This document shows positions 44,033-53,665 of a stretch of 64,000 bases of DNA, piece after piece (position 1 is the stretch's first letter; each line of letters starts with the position of its first letter). This DNA is from JAJEFO01 sp009843725. Lineage in GTDB: Bacteria > Pseudomonadota > Alphaproteobacteria > Rhodobacterales > Rhodobacteraceae. Both the position numbers and the translations under genes were made by a program. A model generated the notes under the pieces. That model searched no databases and was not told the DNA's origin. It saw nothing but the letters and a program-made list of their open reading frames with translations. The DNA is taken from contig CBDEUJ010000004.1 of assembly GCA_965243215.1 (NCBI GenBank), positions 620,001 through 684,000 on the forward strand, written 5' to 3'.

Positions 44033-44485
44033 TCAGCCTGCCACACGTTCGAGGAACTCCACCTCGATGAACGCAAACTCGAAATCGCTGGCGTTCACCA
44101 CGTCGTGATGAACGCCCTTCTCCCGGAAGTACGGGACCCCGCGGCACAGTTCGGCAACCCGAGTCGTGCCGTCAGGCTCGTGCAGCAGGAGTTGCCCGTC
44201 CAAGAGCGGCACGACCAGGTAATCGTGATCGTGAACATGCCAGCCCGTGTTGTCGCCCTTTGCGGGAAAGCGCCATTCGGTCACGCGGGTCCGTTCATTC
44301 TCCACGAGAACCGTGCCGCTGGCAGTTCCGTCGCTCGAAGCGGGGACACTCAACGGGGCACCCTCAGCGCTGGCGGCAAAGGCGCCAGATCGACGGGAGC
44401 ACGAGTGCGGCCAGCGCGATCTTGAGCGCAACTCCGGGCGGAATTGGCCATGGGCCCAACTCGAGCACTGATTTCTCCCATCCAA
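44033..44485 (-). CDS. Small cupin-domain protein
   Basis: The last 105 residues or so form a single cupin barrel. The first motif is GWHVHDHDYLVVPLLDG and the second is FREKGVHHDVVNASDFEFAFIEVEF; the histidines (HVHDHD, VHHDV) could bind a metal. Small cupins may act as oxygenases, isomerases or ligand sensors, so no reaction is assigned. The start is uncertain: the frame opens at 44485, but the barrel begins near a TTG at 44353 that has AGGG upstream. It is divergent from the polyketide synthase gene, so it may or may not belong to that cluster. Confidence 0.65.
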   Translation of the reverse strand: MDGRNQCSSWAHGQFRPELRSRSRWPHSCSRRSGAFAASAEGAPLSVPASSDGTASGTVLVENERTRVTEWRFPAKGDNTGWHVHDHDYLVVPLLDGQLLLHEPDGTTRVAELCRGVPYFREKGVHHDVVNASDFEFAFIEVEFLERVAG

Positions 44486-44641
44486 TTTTCGCCGCTAGCC
44501 TGATCCTGCTCCAAGTGCTTACAGATGATCGCCGTGCCGAGCAATTCCCAAAGTCGAATTGCGTCCGTGGTTGCCCCGAAACGAGCCCATTGCCTCATGT
44601 CAACAATGTGGTACTGAAGGCTCATTCGACCAGACCGAACC

Positions 44642-47600
44642 ATGCCGATCATGCACCAAATGACGCTTCAGATGCCTGTAGCCATAGTGGGCTACAGTTA
44701 CCGCATGCCAGGAGGCATCCGGACCGATGACGACTTCTGGCACCTTCTCAGCAATCGCGAAATCGTCCAGGAGCCGATCACCGATCGGTACGGCAGGGGT
44801 TATCGTCCGATTGGCGGATATTCCGGTCCGAGCCGGTTCGCCAGCCCTTGGGAAGGATTGATCCGCGACGACGGAGAAAAGCTCTTCGACTGCGGGCTTT
44901 TCGGGATGTCCCAGAACGAAATGACGCTGACGGATCCCCAGGTACGAATGCTGCTGACCTGCGCCTGGGAGACCTTCGAGCATGTCGGGTGGGACCTGCA
45001 CGGGCTGCGCAACAGCCAGACCGGTGTCTTCATTGGCGCCCAGGTGCCGGCGGCGGCGAGTTGGCGACCGATGCACGGGGCCGGGCCGTTCGACGTCACG
45101 ACCCTCAGCGTGGCGATGCTGGCCAACCGCATTTCCTATCACTTCAACCTGATGGGACCTTCGATCGCCTACTGCACCGCATGCTCCGCCAGCCTGACCG
45201 CGCTGCACTCGGCAATCAACGCGCTCGCGTGCGGCGACTGCAGACAGGCGCTCGTGGGATCCGTGAACTACCTGGGAACATTCAGGCTAAGCGCATCTTT
45301 CAATGCCCTGGGAGTCATAAGTCCCGACGGAAAGTGCCACTCGTTCGACGCCGACGCGAACGGGTACATGCGCGCCGAAGGAGCCTTCACGTTCGCGATC
45401 AAGACGCTCGAGACGGCCGAGAAGGACGGAGACACGATATACGCCGTCGTGGAGGGGACCGCCGTCAACGCGGCCGGCGCCGCCGACGGGACAGGCGGCC
45501 TGGCACAGGGGCGATACATCACCGCGCCCACACGGCATGCACAAGCCGAACTGATGCGCGAGGCCTGCAAACGTGCAAACCGGTCGCCCCTGGACTTCGA
45601 CTACATCGAAGCCCATGCGACTGGCACCGTGGTCGGGGATCGCATCGAAGGGAACGCGATTTCCGAGGCATTCAGCGGATTCGAGCGTGCGACGCCGCTT
45701 CGCCTGGCCAGCGTGAAGAGCAACGTGGGGCACATGGAGGCCGCGGCATTTCACTGCGCCCTCCTGAAAGTGCTCCTGATGATGGAGCGGCGCACGTTTG
45801 CCCCGATCTCCCGGAACTTCCTGGTGCCCAATCCGGAGATCGACTTCGAGAGCTGCCCGATGCAGGTGCAGACGGAGTGCGAGCCCTTCCCCGATCACCC
45901 CGTCACGGTCGGGATCAATTCCTTCGGATTCGGAGGCGCGAACGGGCACTGCGTGGTGCGAGAGTATCGTCCGAAGGAACCTCGGATCTGGTCGGTGCCG
46001 CTGGCGCCGGAGGCGGGATTCATGGTCCCGCTCTCTGCACGCACGGCCGATGCGCTGAAAGAGAGCGCCCGGGATCTGCGCCGGACGCTCGGGGAACGGG
46101 AGTTCGATCTCTATGCCCTGGCGGGCAATCTCAGCCGACGACGCACCCACTTCGCGACCCGCACCGCCTTTGCCGTGCGCAACCGGGAGGCGCTGATCGA
46201 GGCGCTTGACACGTTCGTGGATGACCCCTCGCCGGTCACCACTGCGTCAGAGGAGTCACCTCGGTTGCTCATGGTGTTCTCCGGGCAGGGCACGCAATGG
46301 GCGGGTTGCGGACGTGATCTCTACCGTGCCGATCCCGTGTTTCGGCGTGTTGTCGACGCCATCGAGGTCCATTGGCGCGAGCATTCGGACCACTCACTGC
46401 GCGAGGCGTGCTTCTTCGCTCCGCAGGAAGAGCTCGACGAGGTGCAGCTTGCACAGCCGGTGATCTTCATGCTGCAGTGCGCCCTCGTGGAGTGGTTCAA
46501 GACCTGGGGAGTCCATCCGGACTGCGTGCTCGGACACAGTTCAGGCGAGGTGGCGGCGGCCTACGCCAGCGGGGCTCTCTCGCTGGCTGATGCCACCCGC
46601 CTGGTGTACCATCGCGCCAGTCTCCAGCAACGCACCGCCGGCAGCGGGCGCATGCTCGCCATCGGCCTCGATCGTCCCGGGGTGGAGAGCCTGCTCGAAA
46701 CATTGGTTGTACCCGACCGATCCGGCAACGGGTTGTCCGCGGGTGTCGAGATTGCCTGCGAGAACGCGCCGGCCAGCACGGTGATTTGCGGAAACGAATC
46801 GGCGTTGCAGCCGATCATGGAGGAACTTGACAGGCAAAACCGGCGGTTTCAGCTGCTGCCGGGAAACATCGCCTTTCACTCGAGCGCCATGGACCCGCTC
46901 CGGGATGACGCTCTGGCAGGCCTCTCGTTCCTGGACGGGTGCGAATTCAATGCCGAGGTCCCGTTCGTGTCCTCGGTAACCGGCGCGAAGGTGGAGCGGC
47001 TTGACGCGGGATACTGGTGGTCGAACATCCGCCGGACCGTTCGGTTCTCCGCCGCGATGGAAACCGTCCGCCGCGACCTTCAGCCGGACGTTGTGCTGGA
47101 GATCGCGCCGCACGGCGCCCTGCAGCCCACGATCGCGCAGTGTCTTGAGGTTTCCGATCCGATACCTGCCTGCATCCCGACGTTCATGCGGGACTCGGAT
47201 GCCTGTCAAGGAGTCCTGGAAGCCTTGGGAGCCCTGTTTCGGGCCGGCGTGGCGCTGGACTTCACCGCGCAGTATCCGCGCCCCGAGCCCATCGCCCACC
47301 TGCTCCCGGGGCATCCAAGGGACGAACGGGCGGCGATGGAAATCATGTGCGACGACGAAATGTTCGTCCGTCAGGGGCAGTACTCGCATGGTCCGCTGGT
47401 TGGTCACAAGGTGCCCTCCAGCCACATGCTGTTCGAGGCACGCCTTTCGGAGCGCGATTTCCACTGGATGGCGGATCATCGCGTCCATCATGCAGCCATC
47501 ATGCCCGCTGCCGGCTACATCGAGCTGATCCTGGAAGCCTTCGAAGGCGCTCCCGTACACATCGAGGTGCTTGAATTCCTCCAACCCTGTCCCATCCCGA

Positions 47601-50600
47601 AGGTTCCGGTCCGGCTGCAGACCGCGCTCCATCCGGTCGACAATGCACCAGACACCTACACCTTCTCCATTTCCTCCCGGCCCTACGATGTCAACGCCAG
47701 GAGCGAACTGCATTGCCGCGGAAAGGTCCGGCGGACAGACGCCAACCATCCGATGACGGTGCCAACGCGGCTGGAGGAGATAGACACGAACAGGTTCGCC
47801 CCTTCCATCGTTGCCGACGACAGCGACTTTTACGAACGCCTCGAAGCCGTCCTTAGCGAGACGTTCCAGTATGGACCTCACTTCCAGACCATCCAGCGCG
47901 TACTGATGGACACCGCGACCCGAGACTCGCTCGTCGACATCGAAATGGACGAGGCATTGTGGACATCCGGCAAGGCAGAGGGCTACGTCTCGTGCCCTCC
48001 GCTGTTCGACGGAGGCTTGCAGATCTTCCTGTTCAATCTCCTCAAGTGGGCCGATCTCTTTGCAGTGCCCCGCCGGGCCGAGGACGTGATCTTTCTCAAG
48101 CCACCGAGCGGCCCGCGGATCACCTGCCATGTGACCAAGCCTGAAGAGGACTGGCTCGACGTGAACGAACGGGGGCAGTATTCGGTACGCTTGGGCGAAC
48201 GTTCGGGCGGAAGCATCGGCTTCTACGACGGCGACACTGGCGAACTCGTCGCCTACATCGGCATGTATACCTACTTCACCTCCAACCCGCACTGGAACGA
48301 CGTCCTGCACAGCAAGCACGTGGTCTCCTGGCAGCCCAAGTTCATCCCCGATGGACCGGAACTGGATGAATTGTTGCCACGCGGCGACATTGGACCGGCC
48401 GAACTCATTTCCGCGATTCAGCGCCCGGAATCGGGAATGTCCCGTTCCTGCCGCGTGCTTGAAATTGCCGGAGACCGTGAGCCGGACAGAACCGCCCTCA
48501 AGGAATGTCTGGATGAACTCAACCGCGCGGACGCCCAGACAGAATACTGGCTTGTCGGCGACAGCCAGGAACGGGCGAGGGAACAGTTCGAAAATTTTCA
48601 CTCAAACGACGCGGCGCTGCGTTTCGAATGTCTCGATCTGTCAAATCCACCGGAACTGGACAGGGGCCTGCTGCGGGCGAGTGCCTCGGAACTTTTCTTC
48701 CTGCACAGGGAGGCAGCGGCCTACAGTCCCGAGGACTGGGCGTTTCTGCACCGACTCGCGGTGGCTGGCGGACTCGCACTGGTGCATCATGAGAAAGATG
48801 ACGTCATCTCCCCCGGAGCCGGGTGGACCACAGTCCGTGCCGGTCGGCGAAAGACACTGCTGCAGGCACCCAAGTCTCTTGCGGACGCCCCCGGAGCGGC
48901 GATGCTCCCCGGCCCCCGATGGGTGCTTGGGGAGACGAGCAGCGTAGCATCGGATTGGGAGGATTTTCTAGATTCCCCCGACATGGTGCATGCCGTTCCG
49001 GCAGACGTTCTGGTCACCGGTGGGTATCACTCGCTTGATGAATGGCCGCACCTGGCCGACCTGCGAGCCATTGACTTTTTCTGCGGCATGGACCCCGAGG
49101 ACCCGACCGGGGAACTCGTGACAACCCGCTTCATCGCCTTTGTCCAGACCCTTGTTTCGCACCGGATCGAGCATGCGACCGGCCCATGCCGACTGACCGT
49201 CGTAACCCGGCGCGCGGTCCATGATGTGGAGGACCCGCGCGGAAGCGCGTTGTGGGGGGCGGTCCGGAGCATGGCCATTGAGATCGGCGAAGAGGCCAGG
49301 ATTGACTTTCGACTGGTGGACCTGGGCGATTCCCGGGACCTGGAGACCCTTGCCTGGCTCGCCCGCCGCGACCTGCGCGAACGCGAGCTGGCAATCCGGC
49401 AACAGCGCCTTTGGGCGCCGAGGATCGTCAGCATCCGGGAGCGTCATGTGCGGGTGCCAGCCGGCACGGAACCGGCGTATCGCCTGACCCTCGACAATGC
49501 GGGCCAGATTTCCGGCCTGGAAATGAAATCTTGCGAACTCCCGGAGCCGGGGCCGCACGACGTGGAGATCGAAGTGACGGCGGCAGCGCTGAACTTCAGG
49601 GATGTCATGGTCACGCTGGGACTGCTGCCGGCATTGGCTTATGAACGCTCGGCGCTCGGCCACGAGATCGGCATGGAGGCAAGCGGGGTCGTGCGCCGCG
49701 CCGGACCGGATGTAAAAAATTGCCGGGTCGGTGACGAAGTGGCCTTCCTGCAGGGTGGGTGCATCGCGAACCGTGTCGTGGTCCGCGATCAGCTGGTCTT
49801 CGCGAAACCCGGGCGCCTGAGCATGGAGGAGGCCGCGTCGTCACTGTCGGTCTACGTAACCGCGTACTACGCGCTGAACCATCTGGCCCGACTGCGCCAC
49901 GGCCAGCGCGTGCTGATCCACTCGGCCCTGGGTGGCGTGGGACAGGCGGCCATCGCGCTCGCCAGGCACGCGGGAGCGGAGATCTACGCGACCGCCGGCA
50001 GCGACGCCAAGCGAAGCCGCCTGCTGGAGATGGGCGTGCGGGGCGTGTTCGACTCGCACAGCTTCGACTGGCTTGACGGGTTGATGGCGGCGACCGGGGG
50101 CGAAGGGGTGGACGTCGTGCTGAACTCGCTTGCCGGTCATCACATCGAACTGTGCCTTCAGGCCTTGCGCCCGGGCGGCTGGCACTGCGAGATCGGAAAG
50201 GTGGACATCTATGCCGACAACGCGCTCGGCCTGAGGCTGCTGCGGAAGAACCTGCGGTTTGCCGCCATCGACGTCGACCGGCTCATGCTCGATGATCCGG
50301 CGCTTTCGCGTGAACTTTGCCAATCCTGCCTGAATCTCATTGACCAAGGCGAACTGCCCGCGATTCCGGTCACCGAGTTCCCGTACCGCGACTATGCCAA
50401 GGCGCTTCGACTGATGACTTCAGGCCAGCATCAGGGCAAGCTGGTCCTGAAGGCACCGTCCGGCAAGGGCGATCCCGCATTCACGGTCGCCGACGTGAGG
50501 CCGCTGCTTGATCCAGGCGCCACCTATCTGGTGACCGGCGGCCTGGGCGGATTCGGGCTGAGGCTGCTGCCCTATCTCGCATTTGCGGGTGCGCGGCACG

Positions 50601-51709
50601 TTACCCTGCTTGACCGCGATCCCGACCGGCGGAGAACCGCCGACTGGATTCGGGAATCCAGCGCCCTTGTCTACACGGATCTCGAAATCGAATTCGATAT
50701 CGTCCCGGGCGACGTGGCGGTAGAAGAGGATGTCCGCCGCTGCATCGCGCAGGTGAAGAGACCGCTGAAAGGCGTCTTCCACCTTGCCGGCATCCTGGAC
50801 GACCGGTTCTTCGATGACATTTCGCCCGAGTCGATGTCCAAAGTCTTCGCACCGAAGGCCGACGGCGCGCTGCATCTCCATCGGGCCACTTCCGGCTTGG
50901 AGCTGGATCATTTTGTCCTGTTCTCGTCCACGGCTTCCACCATCGGAAATCCCGGCCAGGTAAATTACAGCGCGGCCAGCGCCTTTCTGGACGGGCTGGC
51001 CGTGGTTCGGCACAGGCAGGGACTGCCTTGCCTCGCCTTCAACATGGCCGCCGTGGCAGACGCCGGCATGGCGTCGCGCAGCCTCCATGTGCTTCGCATG
51101 ATGCGGGCCACCGGTATGCCGCCGGTCAGCAGCGACAGCGCGATCGCCAACCTCGACTTCGCTATGCGTTCGATGGCCGACAGGGATCACCTGGTCACCG
51201 CAATGTTCACGCGACCGGCCTGGACGGTGGAGCTTCCGGACTACATGCGCATTGGCCGCATGCTGAACAACCAGGATGCCTTCGAAGCCGGGGGGGGTAG
51301 CGAATGGACGATCGATAGCGTGGTGGCACAGCTTGCCGCCAAGGTCGCCGAGCTCTGCGGGCACGACGAGGGAGGCGTGGAGGAGCCCCTGTCAAGTTTC
51401 GGGCTCACCTCGATCTCCGTCGCCGAGCTTGGCGCTTTCATCCAGACGCAGTTCAACTACCAGATGAGCGCGCTCGAACTGATGACCACGGCCTCATGCA
51501 TGTCGATTGCCCATGGTATCATTCATGGCAGGCAGGATGAAAGGGACGACCAGGCCGAGGCGGAAGAGGATGGTGCATTGGAGGCTAAGTTGATCGTCAT
51601 GGGCGAAATCCAACGTACGCCTTCGGCATTCGCGAGCGCGATCGAAGATCATTTCCCTCGCCAAGGCGGCAATGCACAGGTTACGGTACCTTGTCCCGGA
51701 CGACGATGA
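44642..51709 (+). CDS. Single-module, highly reducing type I polyketide synthase (KS-AT-DH-ER-KR-ACP)
   Basis: The 2355 residues hold KS about 12-430 (C181 in TACSASLTAL, H325, H364), AT about 540-870 (S633 in GHSSGE; IAFH at 743-746, nearer the malonyl than the methylmalonyl pattern), and DH about 910-1230 (H946, D1123; the HxxxGxxxxP glycine is H950). A structural KR half comes before ER about 1610-1930 (GGVGQAA), KR about 1955-2150 (GGLGGFG, Y2109) and ACP about 2220-2290 (S2257 in GLTSISV). There is no methyltransferase or thioesterase domain. Full reduction at each cycle would give a saturated chain, and one module implies iterative use. Release probably relies on the thioester reductase two genes downstream. 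Four in-frame ATGs lie within the first 11 codons and no strong ribosome site is seen, so the exact start is open. Confidence 0.95.
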   Translation: MPIMHQMTLQMPVAIVGYSYRMPGGIRTDDDFWHLLSNREIVQEPITDRYGRGYRPIGGYSGPSRFASPWEGLIRDDGEKLFDCGLFGMSQNEMTLTDPQVRMLLTCAWETFEHVGWDLHGLRNSQTGVFIGAQVPAAASWRPMHGAGPFDVTTLSVAMLANRISYHFNLMGPSIAYCTACSASLTALHSAINALACGDCRQALVGSVNYLGTFRLSASFNALGVISPDGKCHSFDADANGYMRAEGAFTFAIKTLETAEKDGDTIYAVVEGTAVNAAGAADGTGGLAQGRYITAPTRHAQAELMREACKRANRSPLDFDYIEAHATGTVVGDRIEGNAISEAFSGFERATPLRLASVKSNVGHMEAAAFHCALLKVLLMMERRTFAPISRNFLVPNPEIDFESCPMQVQTECEPFPDHPVTVGINSFGFGGANGHCVVREYRPKEPRIWSVPLAPEAGFMVPLSARTADALKESARDLRRTLGEREFDLYALAGNLSRRRTHFATRTAFAVRNREALIEALDTFVDDPSPVTTASEESPRLLMVFSGQGTQWAGCGRDLYRADPVFRRVVDAIEVHWREHSDHSLREACFFAPQEELDEVQLAQPVIFMLQCALVEWFKTWGVHPDCVLGHSSGEVAAAYASGALSLADATRLVYHRASLQQRTAGSGRMLAIGLDRPGVESLLETLVVPDRSGNGLSAGVEIACENAPASTVICGNESALQPIMEELDRQNRRFQLLPGNIAFHSSAMDPLRDDALAGLSFLDGCEFNAEVPFVSSVTGAKVERLDAGYWWSNIRRTVRFSAAMETVRRDLQPDVVLEIAPHGALQPTIAQCLEVSDPIPACIPTFMRDSDACQGVLEALGALFRAGVALDFTAQYPRPEPIAHLLPGHPRDERAAMEIMCDDEMFVRQGQYSHGPLVGHKVPSSHMLFEARLSERDFHWMADHRVHHAAIMPAAGYIELILEAFEGAPVHIEVLEFLQPCPIPKVPVRLQTALHPVDNAPDTYTFSISSRPYDVNARSELHCRGKVRRTDANHPMTVPTRLEEIDTNRFAPSIVADDSDFYERLEAVLSETFQYGPHFQTIQRVLMDTATRDSLVDIEMDEALWTSGKAEGYVSCPPLFDGGLQIFLFNLLKWADLFAVPRRAEDVIFLKPPSGPRITCHVTKPEEDWLDVNERGQYSVRLGERSGGSIGFYDGDTGELVAYIGMYTYFTSNPHWNDVLHSKHVVSWQPKFIPDGPELDELLPRGDIGPAELISAIQRPESGMSRSCRVLEIAGDREPDRTALKECLDELNRADAQTEYWLVGDSQERAREQFENFHSNDAALRFECLDLSNPPELDRGLLRASASELFFLHREAAAYSPEDWAFLHRLAVAGGLALVHHEKDDVISPGAGWTTVRAGRRKTLLQAPKSLADAPGAAMLPGPRWVLGETSSVASDWEDFLDSPDMVHAVPADVLVTGGYHSLDEWPHLADLRAIDFFCGMDPEDPTGELVTTRFIAFVQTLVSHRIEHATGPCRLTVVTRRAVHDVEDPRGSALWGAVRSMAIEIGEEARIDFRLVDLGDSRDLETLAWLARRDLRERELAIRQQRLWAPRIVSIRERHVRVPAGTEPAYRLTLDNAGQISGLEMKSCELPEPGPHDVEIEVTAAALNFRDVMVTLGLLPALAYERSALGHEIGMEASGVVRRAGPDVKNCRVGDEVAFLQGGCIANRVVVRDQLVFAKPGRLSMEEAASSLSVYVTAYYALNHLARLRHGQRVLIHSALGGVGQAAIALARHAGAEIYATAGSDAKRSRLLEMGVRGVFDSHSFDWLDGLMAATGGEGVDVVLNSLAGHHIELCLQALRPGGWHCEIGKVDIYADNALGLRLLRKNLRFAAIDVDRLMLDDPALSRELCQSCLNLIDQGELPAIPVTEFPYRDYAKALRLMTSGQHQGKLVLKAPSGKGDPAFTVADVRPLLDPGATYLVTGGLGGFGLRLLPYLAFAGARHVTLLDRDPDRRRTADWIRESSALVYTDLEIEFDIVPGDVAVEEDVRRCIAQVKRPLKGVFHLAGILDDRFFDDISPESMSKVFAPKADGALHLHRATSGLELDHFVLFSSTASTIGNPGQVNYSAASAFLDGLAVVRHRQGLPCLAFNMAAVADAGMASRSLHVLRMMRATGMPPVSSDSAIANLDFAMRSMADRDHLVTAMFTRPAWTVELPDYMRIGRMLNNQDAFEAGGGSEWTIDSVVAQLAAKVAELCGHDEGGVEEPLSSFGLTSISVAELGAFIQTQFNYQMSALELMTTASCMSIAHGIIHGRQDERDDQAEAEEDGALEAKLIVMGEIQRTPSAFASAIEDHFPRQGGNAQVTVPCPGRR

Positions 51710-51842
51710 CATGCAGCTTGACACGTCCCAAAATGACCGAAACGCAGTAGGTGAGTGTCCCAGGAACCGTCACGGACGCTCCAATGTTGATGCCGCCAGT
51801 GGAAATCTGCCGTTCTTTGCGCCCTGAATTGAAGACACGGCC

Positions 51843-51868
51843 AAATTCCCGTCTCTTCTACGGGATTT
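51843..51868 (+). promoter_or_regulatory. Hairpin just before ribosome site of radical SAM gene
   Basis: AAATTCCCGT and ACGGGATTT pair (one bulge) around a CTCTTCT loop, ending 4 bases before the GAGGAG ribosome site of the radical SAM gene. The 175-base gap between synthase and radical SAM genes otherwise contains nothing recognised. The hairpin may end part of the synthase transcript or modulate translation; there is no T-tract. Confidence 0.4.
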
Positions 51869-51884
51869 CGAGGAGAACCACGTC

Positions 51885-53618
51885 ATGACAAACGCTCTTC
51901 TGGTCTATCCCCGGCAGCCGCCGACATACTGGGGTTCTGACTTCGCGCTGGACATGGTGGGTGCGAAATCGGCCTTCCCGCCCTTGGGACTGCTCACAAT
52001 TGCCGCGATGTTTCCGCCCGGGTACGAACTGCGGGTCGTGGACATGAACGTGACTTCGCTCGAGGACTCGGACCTGAAGTGGGCCGACGTGGTGTTCACG
52101 TCCACGATGATCGTTCAACGGGTGTCTCTCGAGAACGTCATCAAGCGGTGCAACCAGGCCGGAGTTCCGGTCGTGGCAGGCGGTCCGCATCCCACAACGT
52201 TTCACGACGAGATCGAAGGCGTGTCGCATTTCGTGCTGGATGAAGTCGAGGAAACCTTTCCAGAGTTCCTGCGTGACCTAGCAACTGGCAATGCAAAGGC
52301 CATCTACAGGGCGCCCAGGAAACCGGACGTGACACGAACGCCGGGGCCGCGCTTCGACCTCATCGACATGAACAGCTACTACTCCATGGGCGTGCAATTC
52401 TCCCGGGGCTGTCCGTTTGACTGCGAGTTTTGCGACATCATCAAGCTCTACGGCCAGGTTCCGCGAACGAAGTCACCGGACCAAGTCGTCAAGGAATTCG
52501 ACACAATATACGAACTCGGGTGGCGGGGCCCGGTTTTCCTGGTTGACGACAACTTCATCGGCAACAAGCGCGAAGCGATGAAGCTGCTGCCGGAGATCGC
52601 CGCGTGGCAGAAGGAAAGGGGCCATCCGTTCACCCTGTCCACCGAGGCGAGCATCAATCTCGCCCGCATGGGTGAGTTGATGGACATCATGGTCGAGGCC
52701 GGCTTCGACACCGTGTTCCTGGGAATCGAGACACCCAACCCGAAGGCGTTGCTCAAGACCAAGAAGCCGCAGAACGTCAACAAGCGCGACGACAACTACC
52801 TCTTCACCGCCGTTCGCGCGATCCAGGGAAAGGGGATGCAGGTGCAGGGCGGATTCATCCTGGGCCTTGATGGCGATGACGAAGGCGTGTTCGATGCCCA
52901 GATCGAGTTCATCCGGGAAGCCGGCATTCCCGTTGCACCCATCTACCTCCTGACCGCCTTGCGTGGAACGGACATGTACGAGCGCTTCAGGCGCGAGGAC
53001 CGGCTCATTGACGTCCCTCTCGGAACAAGCGCAACGACACTCAATTTCAAGACGGAGATGGACAAGGAGACCCTGATCGACGGATACATGCGGGTAACGG
53101 CCACCCTCTACGATCCCGCTCTCGAGAACTACCTGGGGCGCTGCCTGACGCTGCTCGAGAACCTGAAATTCGTCCCGCACCTCTACAAGCCGAAGAGCAG
53201 GAACGCTGTCTTTGCGGACATCATGGGAGTGCGAAGTCGCCTTTCGGCCAAGCAGGTCCCCGCCTTCACGAAATTCATCGCCAGGGTCTCCAAGGAACAC
53301 CCAAGGATGCTTCATATGGCTGTGCGCCTGGCCGGCTTGGGCTACCATTTCGAGAAGATCACCCGTCAGCAGAACACGATGCGGGCATTCATGCAGTTCC
53401 TGACCACGGAACTGGACGGGCTGGGCACGGCGGTGGCGCAGGGCGGGCGGCAGACGGATGAAGCCCGGCGTCGCGAGGAGGAGGCGCTCAGGAGGGCCAG
53501 GGCGCGCTACGAGGCGATTCCCGAGGAATTTCGCTACGACGGCGACGGGATCGAGTATGCGCTTGCGTCGTTTTGCAGCGAATTGAATGCCCAGCCGGAC
53601 CGGCACGTGCTGGCTTAG
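51885..53618 (+). CDS. Cobalamin-binding radical SAM protein (B12-rSAM with DUF4070)
   Basis: This 577-residue enzyme has an N-terminal B12-binding domain (about 1-140), a radical SAM core with the iron-sulfur motif C176-x3-C180-x2-C183 (SRGCPFDCEFC), and a DUF4070-type C-terminal half. The last part (about 515-545) is arginine- and glutamate-rich and probably helical. Relatives include HpnP, which methylates hopanoids at carbon 2, and other B12 enzymes that methylate unreactive carbon or close rings. Placed between a lipid-like polyketide synthase and its releasing enzyme, it most likely modifies the chain. The synthase has no methyltransferase domain, so C-methylation by this protein would fill that gap. 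GAGGAG precedes ATG 51885. Confidence 0.92.
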   Translation: MTNALLVYPRQPPTYWGSDFALDMVGAKSAFPPLGLLTIAAMFPPGYELRVVDMNVTSLEDSDLKWADVVFTSTMIVQRVSLENVIKRCNQAGVPVVAGGPHPTTFHDEIEGVSHFVLDEVEETFPEFLRDLATGNAKAIYRAPRKPDVTRTPGPRFDLIDMNSYYSMGVQFSRGCPFDCEFCDIIKLYGQVPRTKSPDQVVKEFDTIYELGWRGPVFLVDDNFIGNKREAMKLLPEIAAWQKERGHPFTLSTEASINLARMGELMDIMVEAGFDTVFLGIETPNPKALLKTKKPQNVNKRDDNYLFTAVRAIQGKGMQVQGGFILGLDGDDEGVFDAQIEFIREAGIPVAPIYLLTALRGTDMYERFRREDRLIDVPLGTSATTLNFKTEMDKETLIDGYMRVTATLYDPALENYLGRCLTLLENLKFVPHLYKPKSRNAVFADIMGVRSRLSAKQVPAFTKFIARVSKEHPRMLHMAVRLAGLGYHFEKITRQQNTMRAFMQFLTTELDGLGTAVAQGGRQTDEARRREEEALRRARARYEAIPEEFRYDGDGIEYALASFCSELNAQPDRHVLA

Positions 53619-53665
53619 CGGATCTGAGGACCACGGGGACATCGATCCACTAGGAAAGGCACGAC

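Noticed and set aside
44642..51709. PUFA-type or enediyne-type synthase
   Set aside because: Only one ACP is present, an AT and ER are built in, and the DH is of the modular type; the order fits a standard fully reducing module.
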